Assembly (NCBI RefSeq): GCF_012935325.2 | Contig: NZ_JABBYG020000007.1 | Location: 62,001-126,000, forward strand | Reading direction: 5' to 3' | Length of the DNA: 64,000 nucleotides | From: Paenibacillus sp. PL91 | GTDB taxonomy: Bacteria > Bacillota > Bacilli > Paenibacillales > Paenibacillaceae | Position numbers and translations under genes: made by a program | In this document: positions 17,800-26,189 of the stretch, piece by piece | Layout: every line of letters starts with the position of its first letter | Position numbering within the stretch: position 1 is the stretch's first letter | The notes under the pieces: generated by a model | What the model saw: the letters and a program-made list of their open reading frames with translations, nothing else | What the model was told of the DNA's origin: nothing | Database searches by the model: none

Positions 17800-17877
17800 A
17801 TGATGCTGCCGAGTAAAGGAGGTATAGGAGAAAACGCGCGCGTCAAGAGGCTGTCCTCCAAACCACTATTAAACTGA
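17800..17877 (+). CDS. Candidate 25-codon leader peptide upstream of the GxGYxYP gene
   Basis: A short frame ATG-ATG-CTG to TGA, encoding 25 residues (starts MMLPSKGG, ends SSKPLLN). GAGG lies seven bases before its first ATG. Its stop lies ten bases before the start of the secreted protein gene and overlaps that gene's GAGGTG ribosome binding site, an arrangement that favours translational coupling. The peptide is basic and has no similarity that I recognise. It may be a real leader or a chance frame. Confidence 0.4.
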   Translation: MMLPSKGGIGENARVKRLSSKPLLN

Positions 17878-17887
17878 GGTGTAGACC

Positions 17888-19945
17888 ATGTTACGTAAGC
17901 TTACCGTTATCGGACTTGCGGTCGTTTGTACGCTGTCCATGTCATTTGGCGCATCTGCCGCTGAATCCATGGAGAAGGCGCAGGCAAGCACGATTGCTTG
18001 GCCAGAAAAGCAAGCGCTTCCAAGTTTTAAGAAGATTAAGCAATTGGACGTGGCGGATATATATGATGCGCCAGGCGATATAAAGATTCTAATGGCAACC
18101 CTGCAAGGTATTGTTAATCGTGTCGAGCCACGCATTTATTTGCTGGAGAACAAGGAGGAAGGAAAGTACACTTGGCTGAATGACTTGAATGTGGCTTACA
18201 AGGAGTGGGACGACTATTGGCAGATCGTCCGTACTTACAAAAAGGAAATAAACGGTATTATTATATACGATCCGAACGTGCCGGACTCCGTCAACGTGGC
18301 TACAACGTTAGCCGGTTTGAAGGGCGGCGTGGTTGCAAGCCCTGAGCTGGCGGAGAAGCTGCAGGCCGAGCCGTACAGCTTGAAAGTGCTGGACGATCTT
18401 CAAGGGAAATTCAAGGATAGGCTGGACGCTTACACTTGGCAGTACGACAATCTATGGAGCCAGACGACGCATCGGATGCTTGTCGGTCTTAGTCCGGACA
18501 CGTCGATCAGGCTTCCGGAAGGCCAAGAGGATCTGTTCAAAGTCATTGCGCAGGATACAACGCAGGAGCGTGACGGTGCCAATCGGAAGGTATATGATCT
18601 TGATCTAAGTTCGAGCCTTGGCAAGTCGGACGTATATCTGCGCTTCGACGATGCGTTCTCGCAGGACGGCTGGGGAACCGCTGTGCATGAGGTAACGATC
18701 ACGGCGGATGGCAAGGCCATTGCGAAATTTATCCCGGGTACACCGGAAGAGGAGCCTTTCTTGTATGATCGGCAGAGCTCGCAAGTATCTGAAGGCAACG
18801 GCGGGCATCGGTTCGCCGACAACAACCGTTACTTCATCTACAAATTTACTCCGCCGGCTGGTACGAAACAGCTGACGGCTTCCGTAGATATGTGGAATCA
18901 GTATAAGGTTTCCGTTGGCAATGAACAGCCGGTATCCTCCGAGCAGAAGGAGCCATACGGCTACTTGCGTGATTATGCCGTAGCGAATAAAGCGATGGTG
19001 TTCTGGCTCGATTCCAACGTGCCTGAACAGAAGGCGCTCTTCGAGAAAATTTTATCGGACGTGAAGCCGGGCACGCCATACCTAGGCTGGTTCAGCAATG
19101 ACGTAGACGGTGAGTTCAGCGGTGTTGAGATTACATCCAATCACGGCGTCTATGTGCTTGCAGCCGATTGGTTCAGCAACCTGACGGTATTCTCCGGAAC
19201 CAAGGCGAATACGGTCAAAGCAAAAGCGGCAAAGACGCCGAAGCTGGAGAACAAAATTTATGTAACGTATACATTCAGTGAAGGCGACAACTTCCAATAC
19301 AATCAGCATAGAATGCGCATTCTGTGGGATGATCCAAGCCGCGGTAAAGTGCCGCTGAACTGGACATCCAGTCCGCTGCTCTATGATGGCGCACCAGCGA
19401 TGCTGAATTATTTCCAAGAGACTGCCACAGATAATGACCTGCTTATTGCAGGACCATCCGGCGCAGGCTACTTCTATCCAAACGCATGGCCTGCGGAATC
19501 GTTTGCCGCTTTCCTGAAGCAATCGTATTCGTACATGGTGAAGACAGGCATGACGATTCCTTACGTCTTAAACCGCGTCGACAGTAAAAATGTACCGCTG
19601 AGTGACGAGCATGCAGCAGCTTATATCAAAGAGTACAAAGCTCAAGGGCTGTTCCTAAGCTGGGAAGATCGATATGGTGTAGAAATTGTTGACGGCAAGC
19701 TTCCTGTCTCGACGATTCAAGGCATCAGCACTGTACAGGACGGACAGAAGATTCTTGCCGACGCCAAGGCTAAGTGGGACGGAAAATCGCCGTTGTTCGT
19801 TTCCTTAGGTCTGCTTGCGTGGAGCCTCACCCCTTCTGACATTGCCGAGCTGCAAGCTTCGCTTGGACCTGAGTATGTTCCCGTTCTCGCCGATCAGTAT
19901 TTCTCGCTGATTCGCAGCGCGAATGGACTGCCTTCTAAGCCATAA
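17888..19945 (+). CDS. Secreted GxGYxYP-family putative glycoside hydrolase
   Basis: A 685-residue protein with a Sec signal peptide (about residues 1-25, cleavage after SFGASA). An N-terminal domain (about 45-200) is followed by a beta-rich, lectin-like insert of about 150 residues near 205-350 that looks like a carbohydrate-binding module. The C-terminal domain carries the family-defining motif GAGYFYP near residue 528. GxGYxYP proteins are associated with polysaccharide use, but a catalytic activity is not established for most. It stands alone with an unusually long, palindrome-rich 5' region and its own terminator. Confidence 0.8.
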   Translation: MLRKLTVIGLAVVCTLSMSFGASAAESMEKAQASTIAWPEKQALPSFKKIKQLDVADIYDAPGDIKILMATLQGIVNRVEPRIYLLENKEEGKYTWLNDLNVAYKEWDDYWQIVRTYKKEINGIIIYDPNVPDSVNVATTLAGLKGGVVASPELAEKLQAEPYSLKVLDDLQGKFKDRLDAYTWQYDNLWSQTTHRMLVGLSPDTSIRLPEGQEDLFKVIAQDTTQERDGANRKVYDLDLSSSLGKSDVYLRFDDAFSQDGWGTAVHEVTITADGKAIAKFIPGTPEEEPFLYDRQSSQVSEGNGGHRFADNNRYFIYKFTPPAGTKQLTASVDMWNQYKVSVGNEQPVSSEQKEPYGYLRDYAVANKAMVFWLDSNVPEQKALFEKILSDVKPGTPYLGWFSNDVDGEFSGVEITSNHGVYVLAADWFSNLTVFSGTKANTVKAKAAKTPKLENKIYVTYTFSEGDNFQYNQHRMRILWDDPSRGKVPLNWTSSPLLYDGAPAMLNYFQETATDNDLLIAGPSGAGYFYPNAWPAESFAAFLKQSYSYMVKTGMTIPYVLNRVDSKNVPLSDEHAAAYIKEYKAQGLFLSWEDRYGVEIVDGKLPVSTIQGISTVQDGQKILADAKAKWDGKSPLFVSLGLLAWSLTPSDIAELQASLGPEYVPVLADQYFSLIRSANGLPSKP

Positions 19946-19948
19946 AGA

Positions 19949-19984
19949 AAAAGGACGCCAGCAGTCGCTGGTGTCCTTTTTTGT
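19949..19984. terminator. Bidirectional terminator between convergent genes
   Basis: AAAAAGGAC-x-CCAGC pairs with GCTGG-x-GTCCTTTTTT. It is placed between the GxGYxYP gene and the convergent lipoprotein gene, with A-run and T-run on both sides, so it can work in both directions. Confidence 0.85.
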
Positions 19985-20049
19985 GGGATGGATCTAAGCG
20001 AATAACATTTAGTTAAATGAAGATACGATTTTCCGTTTTGGTCCAGCGG

Positions 20050-20616
20050 TTAACTCGTTGCTGGAGCGACATCGGGATTAACGGCAATGATGCCGTACAC
20101 TTGAGGTTCTTCTGCGGATGCGCCGAACCAAAGCTGACCGTTTCCGACCATAACGCCTTGGTCTCTAACAAAGAGATCATCAACCTGCTGCGCGGCCAGC
20201 GCGTCTTTTACAGGCTTCGTCATAATCTGGTCATATTTCTCTATAAATTCCTCTTTGGACTTAATCTTCATAGGTGTCTCTCCATTGACCTGGAGCGGGA
20301 GCAGGATCAGCTCTGCGACAGCGGCTTTCTCGTCTGCGGCAACGGCTGCCTTGGCAAGCTCGAACATTTGGATAAACGCTTTGGGATCGTTAATGCCGGC
20401 AGCCTCGAAAGGGTTATCCTCCTTGCTCATCGCATTCGTGGCTTCAGCCTGATTCGTAGGCGCAGTTGTTGCTTTGTTCGCGCCAGCGCCCATATTGCTT
20501 GTCCCCGTTTGTCCGCAGCCGGACAATAAGGACAGGGCTATGCCAAATGCCGCAAAAGCAGCAAAACCCTTCTTCTTGCGTTTAGCGTAAGGTAAAGCTG
20601 TCATGCTGTTCAACAT
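20050..20616 (-). CDS. Lipoprotein of unknown function
   Basis: A 188-residue exported lipoprotein. A basic start (YAKRKKKG) leads to a hydrophobic segment and the lipobox LLSGC, giving a mature N-terminal Cys near residue 34. A Ser/Thr/Asn/Ala-rich linker follows to about residue 75, then a 110-residue alpha/beta domain that ends with short beta strands (VMVGNGQLWFG, VYGIIAVNP). The order of helices and strands is reminiscent of small NTF2-like or SnoaL-like domains, but I cannot assign a family. TAGGAGG lies seven bases before the ATG. It is a single-gene unit. Confidence 0.75.
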   Translation of the reverse strand: MLNSMTALPYAKRKKKGFAAFAAFGIALSLLSGCGQTGTSNMGAGANKATTAPTNQAEATNAMSKEDNPFEAAGINDPKAFIQMFELAKAAVAADEKAAVAELILLPLQVNGETPMKIKSKEEFIEKYDQIMTKPVKDALAAQQVDDLFVRDQGVMVGNGQLWFGASAEEPQVYGIIAVNPDVAPATS

Positions 20617-20738
20617 GTGGAACCTCCTATAGGATTGGCGGGTAACGTCCGACCCATCGATAATTCTCTTTCATATTTTAAACCTATCGTAATGTTTTCA
20701 ATCATGGCCGGTATAGATTGCTCAATGGCAGCTTTTAA

Positions 20739-20850
20739 GCAATCACATAGAAGCATAAAGCAAAACATGCCCCTATCGCTCGCTTATCAGAGAGACGCAG
20801 GAAGCGTCCGTCTGACCGAGCCGAATAGGGACATGTTTATCGCTGATTGC
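20739..20850. repeat. Long nested inverted repeat (about 110 bases)
   Basis: Six arm pairs nest around one centre: GCAATCA/TGATTGC, AAACATG/CATGTTT, CCCTAT/ATAGGG, GCTCG/CGAGC, TCAGA/TCTGA and GACGC/GCGTC, with an AGGAA loop. On the minus strand it follows the reductase stop by about 35 bases and is followed by a T-rich TTTTGCTTT, so it may act as an extended terminator. It could also be a structured RNA or a small MITE-like repeat. Confidence 0.7.
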
Positions 20851-20884
20851 AATTTTGCAGTTTGCTGCTAGGCAATGTACGGCG

Positions 20885-21436
20885 TTACTTTCCTTTTACC
20901 AGCTCAGCTAGCTCTAAAAATGCTAATGTTGAGTGATGGATGCGATCGTGAATATCGCTGCCGCTGCCTTCGTAGGCTGCAAGTCCGTCCGCAAGCAGGT
21001 TCCGCTGGGCACCTCCGATAGAGATCCATTCCGGCGAGTTGATCCCGTGAAGATTGCGGACGATGGCTTGGAGCTGCTGCAGCGAGCTTGTGCCGACGGC
21101 TCCACCCGAGGAGCTTAACGAGAGCACAGCTTTCCCGCGAAAATGATCCTGGCCGAGGTAGTCCAGCGCGTTTTTGAGCACGCCGGAGATACTGCCGTGG
21201 TACTCAGGTGATGCCAGTACTATTGCGTCAGCTTGGCGCATTGCTTGCTGCAGCTGCTGGACAGCTGCATGGTCATGGCCGACGCCTTCAGGCGAGTAGA
21301 AGGGAAGCGGCGTTTGGAATAGATCGTGGACCAGTACGGTATGCCCTTTCTGTGAAATCAATTGCCCCACATGGACGGCTAAACGTGTGCTGGTTGCAGA
21401 GTCTCGGTTGCTTCCTGTTAAAATGGTAATTTTCAT
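20885..21436 (-). CDS. NADPH-dependent FMN reductase (flavodoxin-like)
   Basis: A 183-residue cytoplasmic flavoprotein of the SsuE/AzoR-like NADPH-dependent FMN reductase family. The N-terminal FMN phosphate loop is GSNRDSATSTRLA, and the central flavin/substrate segment is SPEYHGSISGVLKNALDYL. The third loop, SLSSSGGAVG, also fits. Such enzymes reduce azo dyes, quinones or free flavin. Start is the ATG at 21436, preceded by a GAAAGGAAG site. It is a single gene, followed by the long inverted repeat. Confidence 0.88.
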   Translation of the reverse strand: MKITILTGSNRDSATSTRLAVHVGQLISQKGHTVLVHDLFQTPLPFYSPEGVGHDHAAVQQLQQAMRQADAIVLASPEYHGSISGVLKNALDYLGQDHFRGKAVLSLSSSGGAVGTSSLQQLQAIVRNLHGINSPEWISIGGAQRNLLADGLAAYEGSGSDIHDRIHHSTLAFLELAELVKGK

Positions 21437-21526
21437 CGTTATCTTCCTTTCGCCTTGCGATTTGGTTGGTTTAATCGTATCACTTCAGCATGGACATGAC
21501 TTCCGCAATAGGAATGATTTTAAATC

Positions 21527-21556
21527 AATAAAAGCATTCAACCATTGGCTGAATGC
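21527..21556 (-). terminator. Terminator after the response regulator gene
   Basis: On the minus strand GCATTCA-GCC pairs with GGT-TGAATGC around an AAT(G) loop, followed by TTTTATTG. Confidence 0.75.
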
Positions 21557-21587
21557 TCTACGACTTTAGTCTGATAAATGAACCGTA

Positions 21588-22244
21588 CTAAAGATCAAGA
21601 CCATGCTTCACAGCATAGATGGCAGCCTGCGTTCGATCGGTCATCCCGAGCTTGCTTAATACGTGGCTAACATGGCTTTTCACCGTTTTTTCAGAGATAA
21701 ACAGCTCCTCCGCAATCGTTCGGTTGCTTTTGCCCGATGCAATAAGCTTTAGGACGTCCTGCTCCCTTGCTGTCAGCTCGGAGATGCCGTGATCAACAGC
21801 GCTAGGGGACGCCTCTTGCTCTGCATCGGCAAACTGGCTCATGAGCTGGCCGGCTACGTCGGGATGCAGCTCAACCTTGCCGCTATACACATTTATGATG
21901 GCTCTTACGAGATCTTCCGGCTCGATATCCTTAAGCAGGTAGCCCTTGGCACCGGCTCGAATCGCGGGCAGCGCATGCTCCTGGTCGGAAAAGGAAGTAA
22001 GAATGATCACTTTAACCTCTGGATGAGAAAGCTTGATTTGTTTCGTTGCTTCAATGCCGCTCATGCCGGGCATATTGATATCCATTAATACGACATCAGG
22101 CTGCAGCGCTGCAACTTGAGCCAACGTTTCTTGTCCGGTAGCCGCTTCGCCGATCAGCTTAATATCATTTTGCGTCGATAAAAAAACCTGCAAGCCTCTT
22201 CGTACCATCGCGTGATCATCGGCCAATAGCAATTTAATCGTCAT
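21588..22244 (-). CDS. NarL/LuxR-type response regulator
   Basis: A 218-residue regulator. The receiver domain (1-120) has acidic pocket residues D9/D10, phosphoacceptor D55 in LMDINMPG, T82 and K104. A short linker leads to a LuxR-type helix-turn-helix (about 150-215) with the signature LTAREQDVLKLIASGKSN and EKTVKSHVSHVLSKLG. It is closest in layout to LiaR/YdfI. Its first codon overlaps the end of the sensor kinase gene by four bases, so the two form one translationally coupled two-component system. Targets are unknown. Confidence 0.93.
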   Translation of the reverse strand: MTIKLLLADDHAMVRRGLQVFLSTQNDIKLIGEAATGQETLAQVAALQPDVVLMDINMPGMSGIEATKQIKLSHPEVKVIILTSFSDQEHALPAIRAGAKGYLLKDIEPEDLVRAIINVYSGKVELHPDVAGQLMSQFADAEQEASPSAVDHGISELTAREQDVLKLIASGKSNRTIAEELFISEKTVKSHVSHVLSKLGMTDRTQAAIYAVKHGLDL

Positions 22245-23923
22245 TTTTTCGGCACCTTCCCTATGGAATCCGCAGAAAGAGGCAGCCTCACCTCTATCGA
22301 GGTCCCCTTGCCCGTTCTGCTTGTAAGTTGAAAGCGGCCGCCAACCATTTCGGCGCGTTCCCGCATATTGGATAAGCCAAATGACTCCTGCCCAGTGGAG
22401 GGGCTGCCCGTCTTCATGCCGCGGCCATAGTCGGTAACGGTGAGCGAAATTTCGTCCGTCTGCGCGACGAGCGCCACGCTGACCTTGGAGGTGCCGGCAT
22501 GCTTAGAAACGTTGTTCAGCGCCTCTTGGCCAATTCGCCATAGCGCTTCCTCAGCGACATGCGGCAGTGACGCTTGGCCGGTCGTTTGCCCGTTTACCTG
22601 CAGGCCAAGGCGAGTGCCGTATTCAGCTAAAGCGGCAACGATCCCTTTCTCTACGCCCGCTGGCCGAAGCTGAACGATGAGCGCACGCATTTCCTTTAAG
22701 GCGTCACGGGACAATGCTTGCATATCCTTTACGGCGTTTTTGGCTGAATCCAATTGCTCGCTGCCTAGCAATGATTCGACGCCTTTGGCAGTCATACTGA
22801 TCGAAAATAACAATTGGGATACGGAGTCATGCAAATCGCGCGCCAATCGGTTCCGTTCTTCCAAACGGGCGAGGTCGAGGCGAACCTCCTCTAGCCGAGC
22901 ATTTTCGAGTGCGATAGCCATATGCTCTGCGACTGCCTCGAGTACGGCGCCGTCCACTTGATTAAGCCCGCAGCTTCCGGGATGCCCAATGACCAAGATG
23001 CCGCAGGCCTCGGTTCCGCCAAACGTAACGGGAGCCGCAATGACGGATTGAAGCGCCTTAAACAGCTGAGGCTGCACATCGCTGCGGGTAAGGACGGAGA
23101 TGTTAGCGACATCTACAGCTTGATAGCCCTGCGCGCGGCCGACCTGATCAAGCCAAGGCGCCTCAGCAGCCGATATACGTGAATTAGGCGTCAGCTGCAC
23201 ATGGTCGAAATGCAGGCTGCGGACAATAAAATAATCTCCTACACGCTCCAGCAATGCCGCGAACGGCCAATCAAAATGAGTGCCTACGAGCTGCATGGCG
23301 TGCAAGTTCAATTGTCCGCCAGCATCTTCCCCGCTAAGCGTGATCGTTAAAGCACGGCTGAACTCGCCAAGCCGGGAAAAAAGCTCAGCTCGCCGCTCCT
23401 TTTCCTCATGCAGCCTCATTCGCTCGACAGCAACCCCGATCTGGAACGCGACTGCTTGCAGCAGCGCCAGCTCCTCGTCCGTAAAATGCGCCTTGCCGGG
23501 AGATCCCACATTTAAGACGCCAAATAATCGTTCGCCGATGCGAAGGGGGACCGTGGCATGATGCGTGAACCCGCAGGTATCTCCCGTGTTTGCCTTTCGG
23601 GCATTATTGAGCCTTTTGCAGCTCAAAATGTTGACCGCGTTTTTTAGCTGCCCGCCTTGATAGCGATCCAAGCACCAACAAGAGCCGCATTTCATGAACC
23701 GCTTCTCTTCGAATAGCAGGGCAGGAGGCAAATTGCGGTCTGCCACGCATGTATATGCTTGGTCGGCATCTACAAAGAAGATCCAACCGAAGGAGAGGCC
23801 CGTTACCTCTAGCAGCCTGCCTAGCACGGTGTCCAGCATGAAAGCGAGATCGTTGGATTGATTTAACGTTTCTGCAATCGTTTTGAGCGTGGTCAGCTCC
23901 TGTACATGAAGATCATTCGTCAC
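22241..23923 (-). CDS. GAF-GAF sensor histidine kinase, Cys-rich first GAF
   Basis: A 560-residue soluble kinase with no membrane segment. Two GAF domains (about 20-170 and 190-345) precede a HisKA_3 domain with His365 in RLARDLHDSVSQ and a HATPase_c domain with TDYGRG and GLSNMRERA. The first GAF has six cysteines: 59, 79, 82, 84, 102 and 117, including a C-x2-C-x-C cluster. This suggests binding of a metal, iron-sulfur cluster or redox sensing, as in other cytoplasmic NarX/NreB-like kinases. It partners the downstream NarL-type regulator (4-base overlap). The signal is inferred, not shown. Confidence 0.9.
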   Translation of the reverse strand: MTNDLHVQELTTLKTIAETLNQSNDLAFMLDTVLGRLLEVTGLSFGWIFFVDADQAYTCVADRNLPPALLFEEKRFMKCGSCWCLDRYQGGQLKNAVNILSCKRLNNARKANTGDTCGFTHHATVPLRIGERLFGVLNVGSPGKAHFTDEELALLQAVAFQIGVAVERMRLHEEKERRAELFSRLGEFSRALTITLSGEDAGGQLNLHAMQLVGTHFDWPFAALLERVGDYFIVRSLHFDHVQLTPNSRISAAEAPWLDQVGRAQGYQAVDVANISVLTRSDVQPQLFKALQSVIAAPVTFGGTEACGILVIGHPGSCGLNQVDGAVLEAVAEHMAIALENARLEEVRLDLARLEERNRLARDLHDSVSQLLFSISMTAKGVESLLGSEQLDSAKNAVKDMQALSRDALKEMRALIVQLRPAGVEKGIVAALAEYGTRLGLQVNGQTTGQASLPHVAEEALWRIGQEALNNVSKHAGTSKVSVALVAQTDEISLTVTDYGRGMKTGSPSTGQESFGLSNMRERAEMVGGRFQLTSRTGKGTSIEVRLPLSADSIGKVPKK

Positions 23924-24053
23924 GTTTTCCGTTCCTCCGATCTATCCTTTATGGTATTTGTACTATTCGTGAATGAGCGGTGCAAAACCTTTTAAACCGC
24001 TTCAGAAAGCAATCCGCTCCGGCAATAAGTTGTTTTTCTCCAAATAAGCACAC

Positions 24054-24083
24054 TTGTATTTCTTATGATGAATATGTTATATT
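24054..24083 (+). promoter_or_regulatory. SigA promoter of the T-box-serS unit
   Basis: A -35 TTGTAT (24054-24059), an 18-base spacer and -10 TATATT (24078-24083). Transcription would start near 24090, just before the T-box leader. Confidence 0.65.
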
Positions 24084-24099
24084 ACTACAAAATTAATTA

Positions 24100-24298
24100 T
24101 CGGATCACGCCAGTGAAGAGAATCCAACTCGGAGGCGTTCTCGTCAAGGGGAGGGAAACGCCTTCCCCCTAAGTTTACCGGGCCCGCCCGTTATCGCGGA
24201 ACAAAGAGGATCAGGCAGTGCGTCTGTCTGGTCAATTTGGGTGGCACCGCGAGTAAAAAACGCTCCTCGTCCCATATGGGATGAGGGCGTTTTTTGTG
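24100..24298 (+). ncRNA. T-box riboswitch controlling serS
   Basis: The leader ends with the T-box sequence TGGGTGGCACCGCGAG (24238-24253), which pairs with the acceptor end of uncharged tRNA. The TGGC core matches a tRNA ending GCCA, that is discriminator G, as in tRNA-Ser. A terminator follows: AAAACGC-x-CCTCGTCCC pairs with GGGATGAGG-x-GCGTTTT and six T. A TCC triplet (24123-24125), a Ser codon, sits in a small GAG/CTC hairpin inside a CGCC/GGCG stem; this is a tentative specifier. The stem I region looks shorter than the standard T-box. Low charged tRNA-Ser would raise serS readthrough. Confidence 0.9.
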
Positions 24299-24327
24299 TT
24301 TTTCTAAACGAAAAGGAGCGCGGTGAC

Positions 24328-25608
24328 ATGTTGGACATGAGATGGTTGAGGCAAAATGACGAGCAGGTACAGACGGTGGCAAATCAGAAAGGGATCAACG
24401 TTTCCATTGCTGAGCTGCTATCGTGGGATGAGAAGAAGCGGCGGCTGCTGCAGGATACGGAGGCTTTGCGAGAAATTCGCAATAAGCTCTCGCATCATAT
24501 TGGAACTCTTCTGAGTCAGGGCGCTAAGCATCAAGCAGAGCAAACGAAGCAAAGCGTAAAGGAAACGAATGAGAAGCTGAATGTTCTAGAAGCGCAGCTT
24601 GCAGAGGTGGAGCGGCATATTGCAGAGCTGATGGCGCTCGTTCCTAATATCGTATCGCCAGACACGCCGGATGGCCGTTCGGATGCTGATAATGTGGAGC
24701 TGAGACGTTTTGGCGAAGCGCCAAGCTTTGCTTTCGAGCTGAAGGATCATATGGCGCTCGGCGAGCTGCATGATATGGTGGATATACAACGAGGCGTGAA
24801 GGCCGCGGGCAGCCGCAACTATTTCTTGAAGGGAGCGGGCGTCCTGCTCCATCGCGCTGTACAGCAGCTTGCCCTTGATTTGCTTTTGCAAAAGGGTTAT
24901 ACGCCGCTGGACGTTCCACTGATGGTCCGTACCGACGCGATGAGCAATACCGGATTTTTCCCGCTTGGCGAGGATCAGAGCTACCGGCTTACAGGCGACG
25001 ATAAATGGCTGGTCGGCACCTCGGAGGTGCCGATGATCACCTACTACGCGAACGAAATCGTAGACGCAGAGAGGCCGATCAAGCTTGCAGCCGCATCGGT
25101 CTGCTTCCGCAGCGAGGTCGGCTCGGCAGGCAAAGACGTTCATGGGCTATACCGGGTTCACCAGTTCGCTAAGGTCGAGCAGGTTATTCTATGTAAGGCT
25201 GATCCCGAGCTGTCGGAAGCTCTGCTGCAGGAAATAACGGCGAACGCCGAGGAGCTGCTGCAATGCCTGGAGCTGCCTTACCGGGTTATGGCGGTATGCA
25301 CAGGAGATATGTCGCAAAAAACGTATAAGCAATACGATATTGAGACATGGATGCCAAGCCGCCTTGCATACGGGGAGACGCATTCGTCGTCGAACCTGCA
25401 TGATTTTCAGGCGCGCCGCTCGAATATCAGATATCGTGCCGAGGACGGCGCATTAAGGTTCTGTCACACGCTTAACAACACGGCTGTGGCAAGCCCGCGC
25501 ATCCTCATACCGCTTCTCGAAAATCATCAAGAGGAGGACGGCTCGATTCGCATTCCGGCAGCGCTTCAGCCCTACATGAACGGAATGAAGCGGCTAGCTA
25601 TTACGTAA
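24328..25608 (+). CDS. serS: Seryl-tRNA synthetase, divergent form
   Basis: A 426-residue class II synthetase that charges tRNA-Ser. An N-terminal antiparallel coiled coil (about 28-110) is followed by the catalytic core. Motif 2 is present as FRSEVGSAGKDVHGLYRVHQF (shown here by its ends FRSE and RVHQF) and motif 3 as NNTAVASPRILIPLLEN. The usual T-A-E-V-P segment of bacterial SerRS is V-G-T-S-E-V-P here, and much of the N-terminal arm is unlike Bacillus SerRS, so this could be a second, special-purpose copy. AAAAGGAG lies nine bases before the ATG at 24328. A T-box controls it. It is a single-gene unit. Confidence 0.93.
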   Translation: MLDMRWLRQNDEQVQTVANQKGINVSIAELLSWDEKKRRLLQDTEALREIRNKLSHHIGTLLSQGAKHQAEQTKQSVKETNEKLNVLEAQLAEVERHIAELMALVPNIVSPDTPDGRSDADNVELRRFGEAPSFAFELKDHMALGELHDMVDIQRGVKAAGSRNYFLKGAGVLLHRAVQQLALDLLLQKGYTPLDVPLMVRTDAMSNTGFFPLGEDQSYRLTGDDKWLVGTSEVPMITYYANEIVDAERPIKLAAASVCFRSEVGSAGKDVHGLYRVHQFAKVEQVILCKADPELSEALLQEITANAEELLQCLELPYRVMAVCTGDMSQKTYKQYDIETWMPSRLAYGETHSSSNLHDFQARRSNIRYRAEDGALRFCHTLNNTAVASPRILIPLLENHQEEDGSIRIPAALQPYMNGMKRLAIT

Positions 25609-25611
25609 AAG

Positions 25612-25658
25612 CAAAAATGCGGTAAGGAGCAATGCCAGGGCATCTCCTTGCCGCTTTT
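25612..25658. terminator. Terminator between serS and the DUF1284 gene
   Basis: GCGGTAAGGAG pairs perfectly with CTCCTTGCCGC around a 14-base loop, with A- and T-runs on the flanks. It lies between convergent genes. Confidence 0.85.
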
Positions 25659-25663
25659 GCCTG

Positions 25664-26083
25664 TTATGCGCCTACCTTAGGCAGCGGCTTGCCTTCAACA
25701 ATCAGTCCGACTCCCTCTGCGCAAACGCCATACTTCTCCCATGGGCAGGTTAAGCAAAGATGGCTAATGTCTTCCGGCACCATGGTCTTGGCTACACGGT
25801 CACAGATGGCTTGCCAGCTGCCGCGCTCGCCTGCTTTCAGACCAAGCTTGGCGAGTACGTTCGCATCCAATCCGTACACAGTGCCCACGCAATGATTGGT
25901 TTTGTCCGGCGGATAGGCTTTGCATACGTCGTCGGGACCTATTATAATCTCAACGTCGGTTTCAGGCTCCGAGCGAAGCTTTTCATATATCGCAGTCATA
26001 TTGACGCAAAAATCGTCCGAATACCCCATGCCTCGGTAGCCGAGCAAACAAAGCAGATGGTGACCGCGCAAACGAATTGTCAT
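25664..26083 (-). CDS. DUF1284 domain protein
   Basis: A 139-residue protein of the DUF1284 family, recognised by the R-G-H-H-L-L-C start (MTIRLRGHHLLCLLGYRG). Seven cysteines are visible, including a pair near the C-terminus in HLCLTCPWEKYGVC. This suggests a metal or Fe-S site, but no function is established for the family. A GAGAGG site precedes the ATG. It is convergent with serS and codirectional with the DinB gene after a gap of about 100 bases. Confidence 0.85.
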   Translation of the reverse strand: MTIRLRGHHLLCLLGYRGMGYSDDFCVNMTAIYEKLRSEPETDVEIIIGPDDVCKAYPPDKTNHCVGTVYGLDANVLAKLGLKAGERGSWQAICDRVAKTMVPEDISHLCLTCPWEKYGVCAEGVGLIVEGKPLPKVGA

Positions 26084-26189
26084 CGCATTACCTCTCCTTC
26101 TACTAAAAAATCATGTGTGTTAACCATATTATCACATCAATAGGTTTACATACATGATTTTATGGGAGAAAGGCATAAGCGATAATTGC

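Noticed and set aside
20739..20850. Riboswitch reading of the nested inverted repeat
   Set aside because: It lies after, not before, the reductase gene on the minus strand and does not match a known aptamer that I recognise.
20617..20871. 84-residue plus-strand frame between lipoprotein and reductase
   Set aside because: It runs through the nested inverted repeat and lacks a ribosome binding site, so it is a chance frame.
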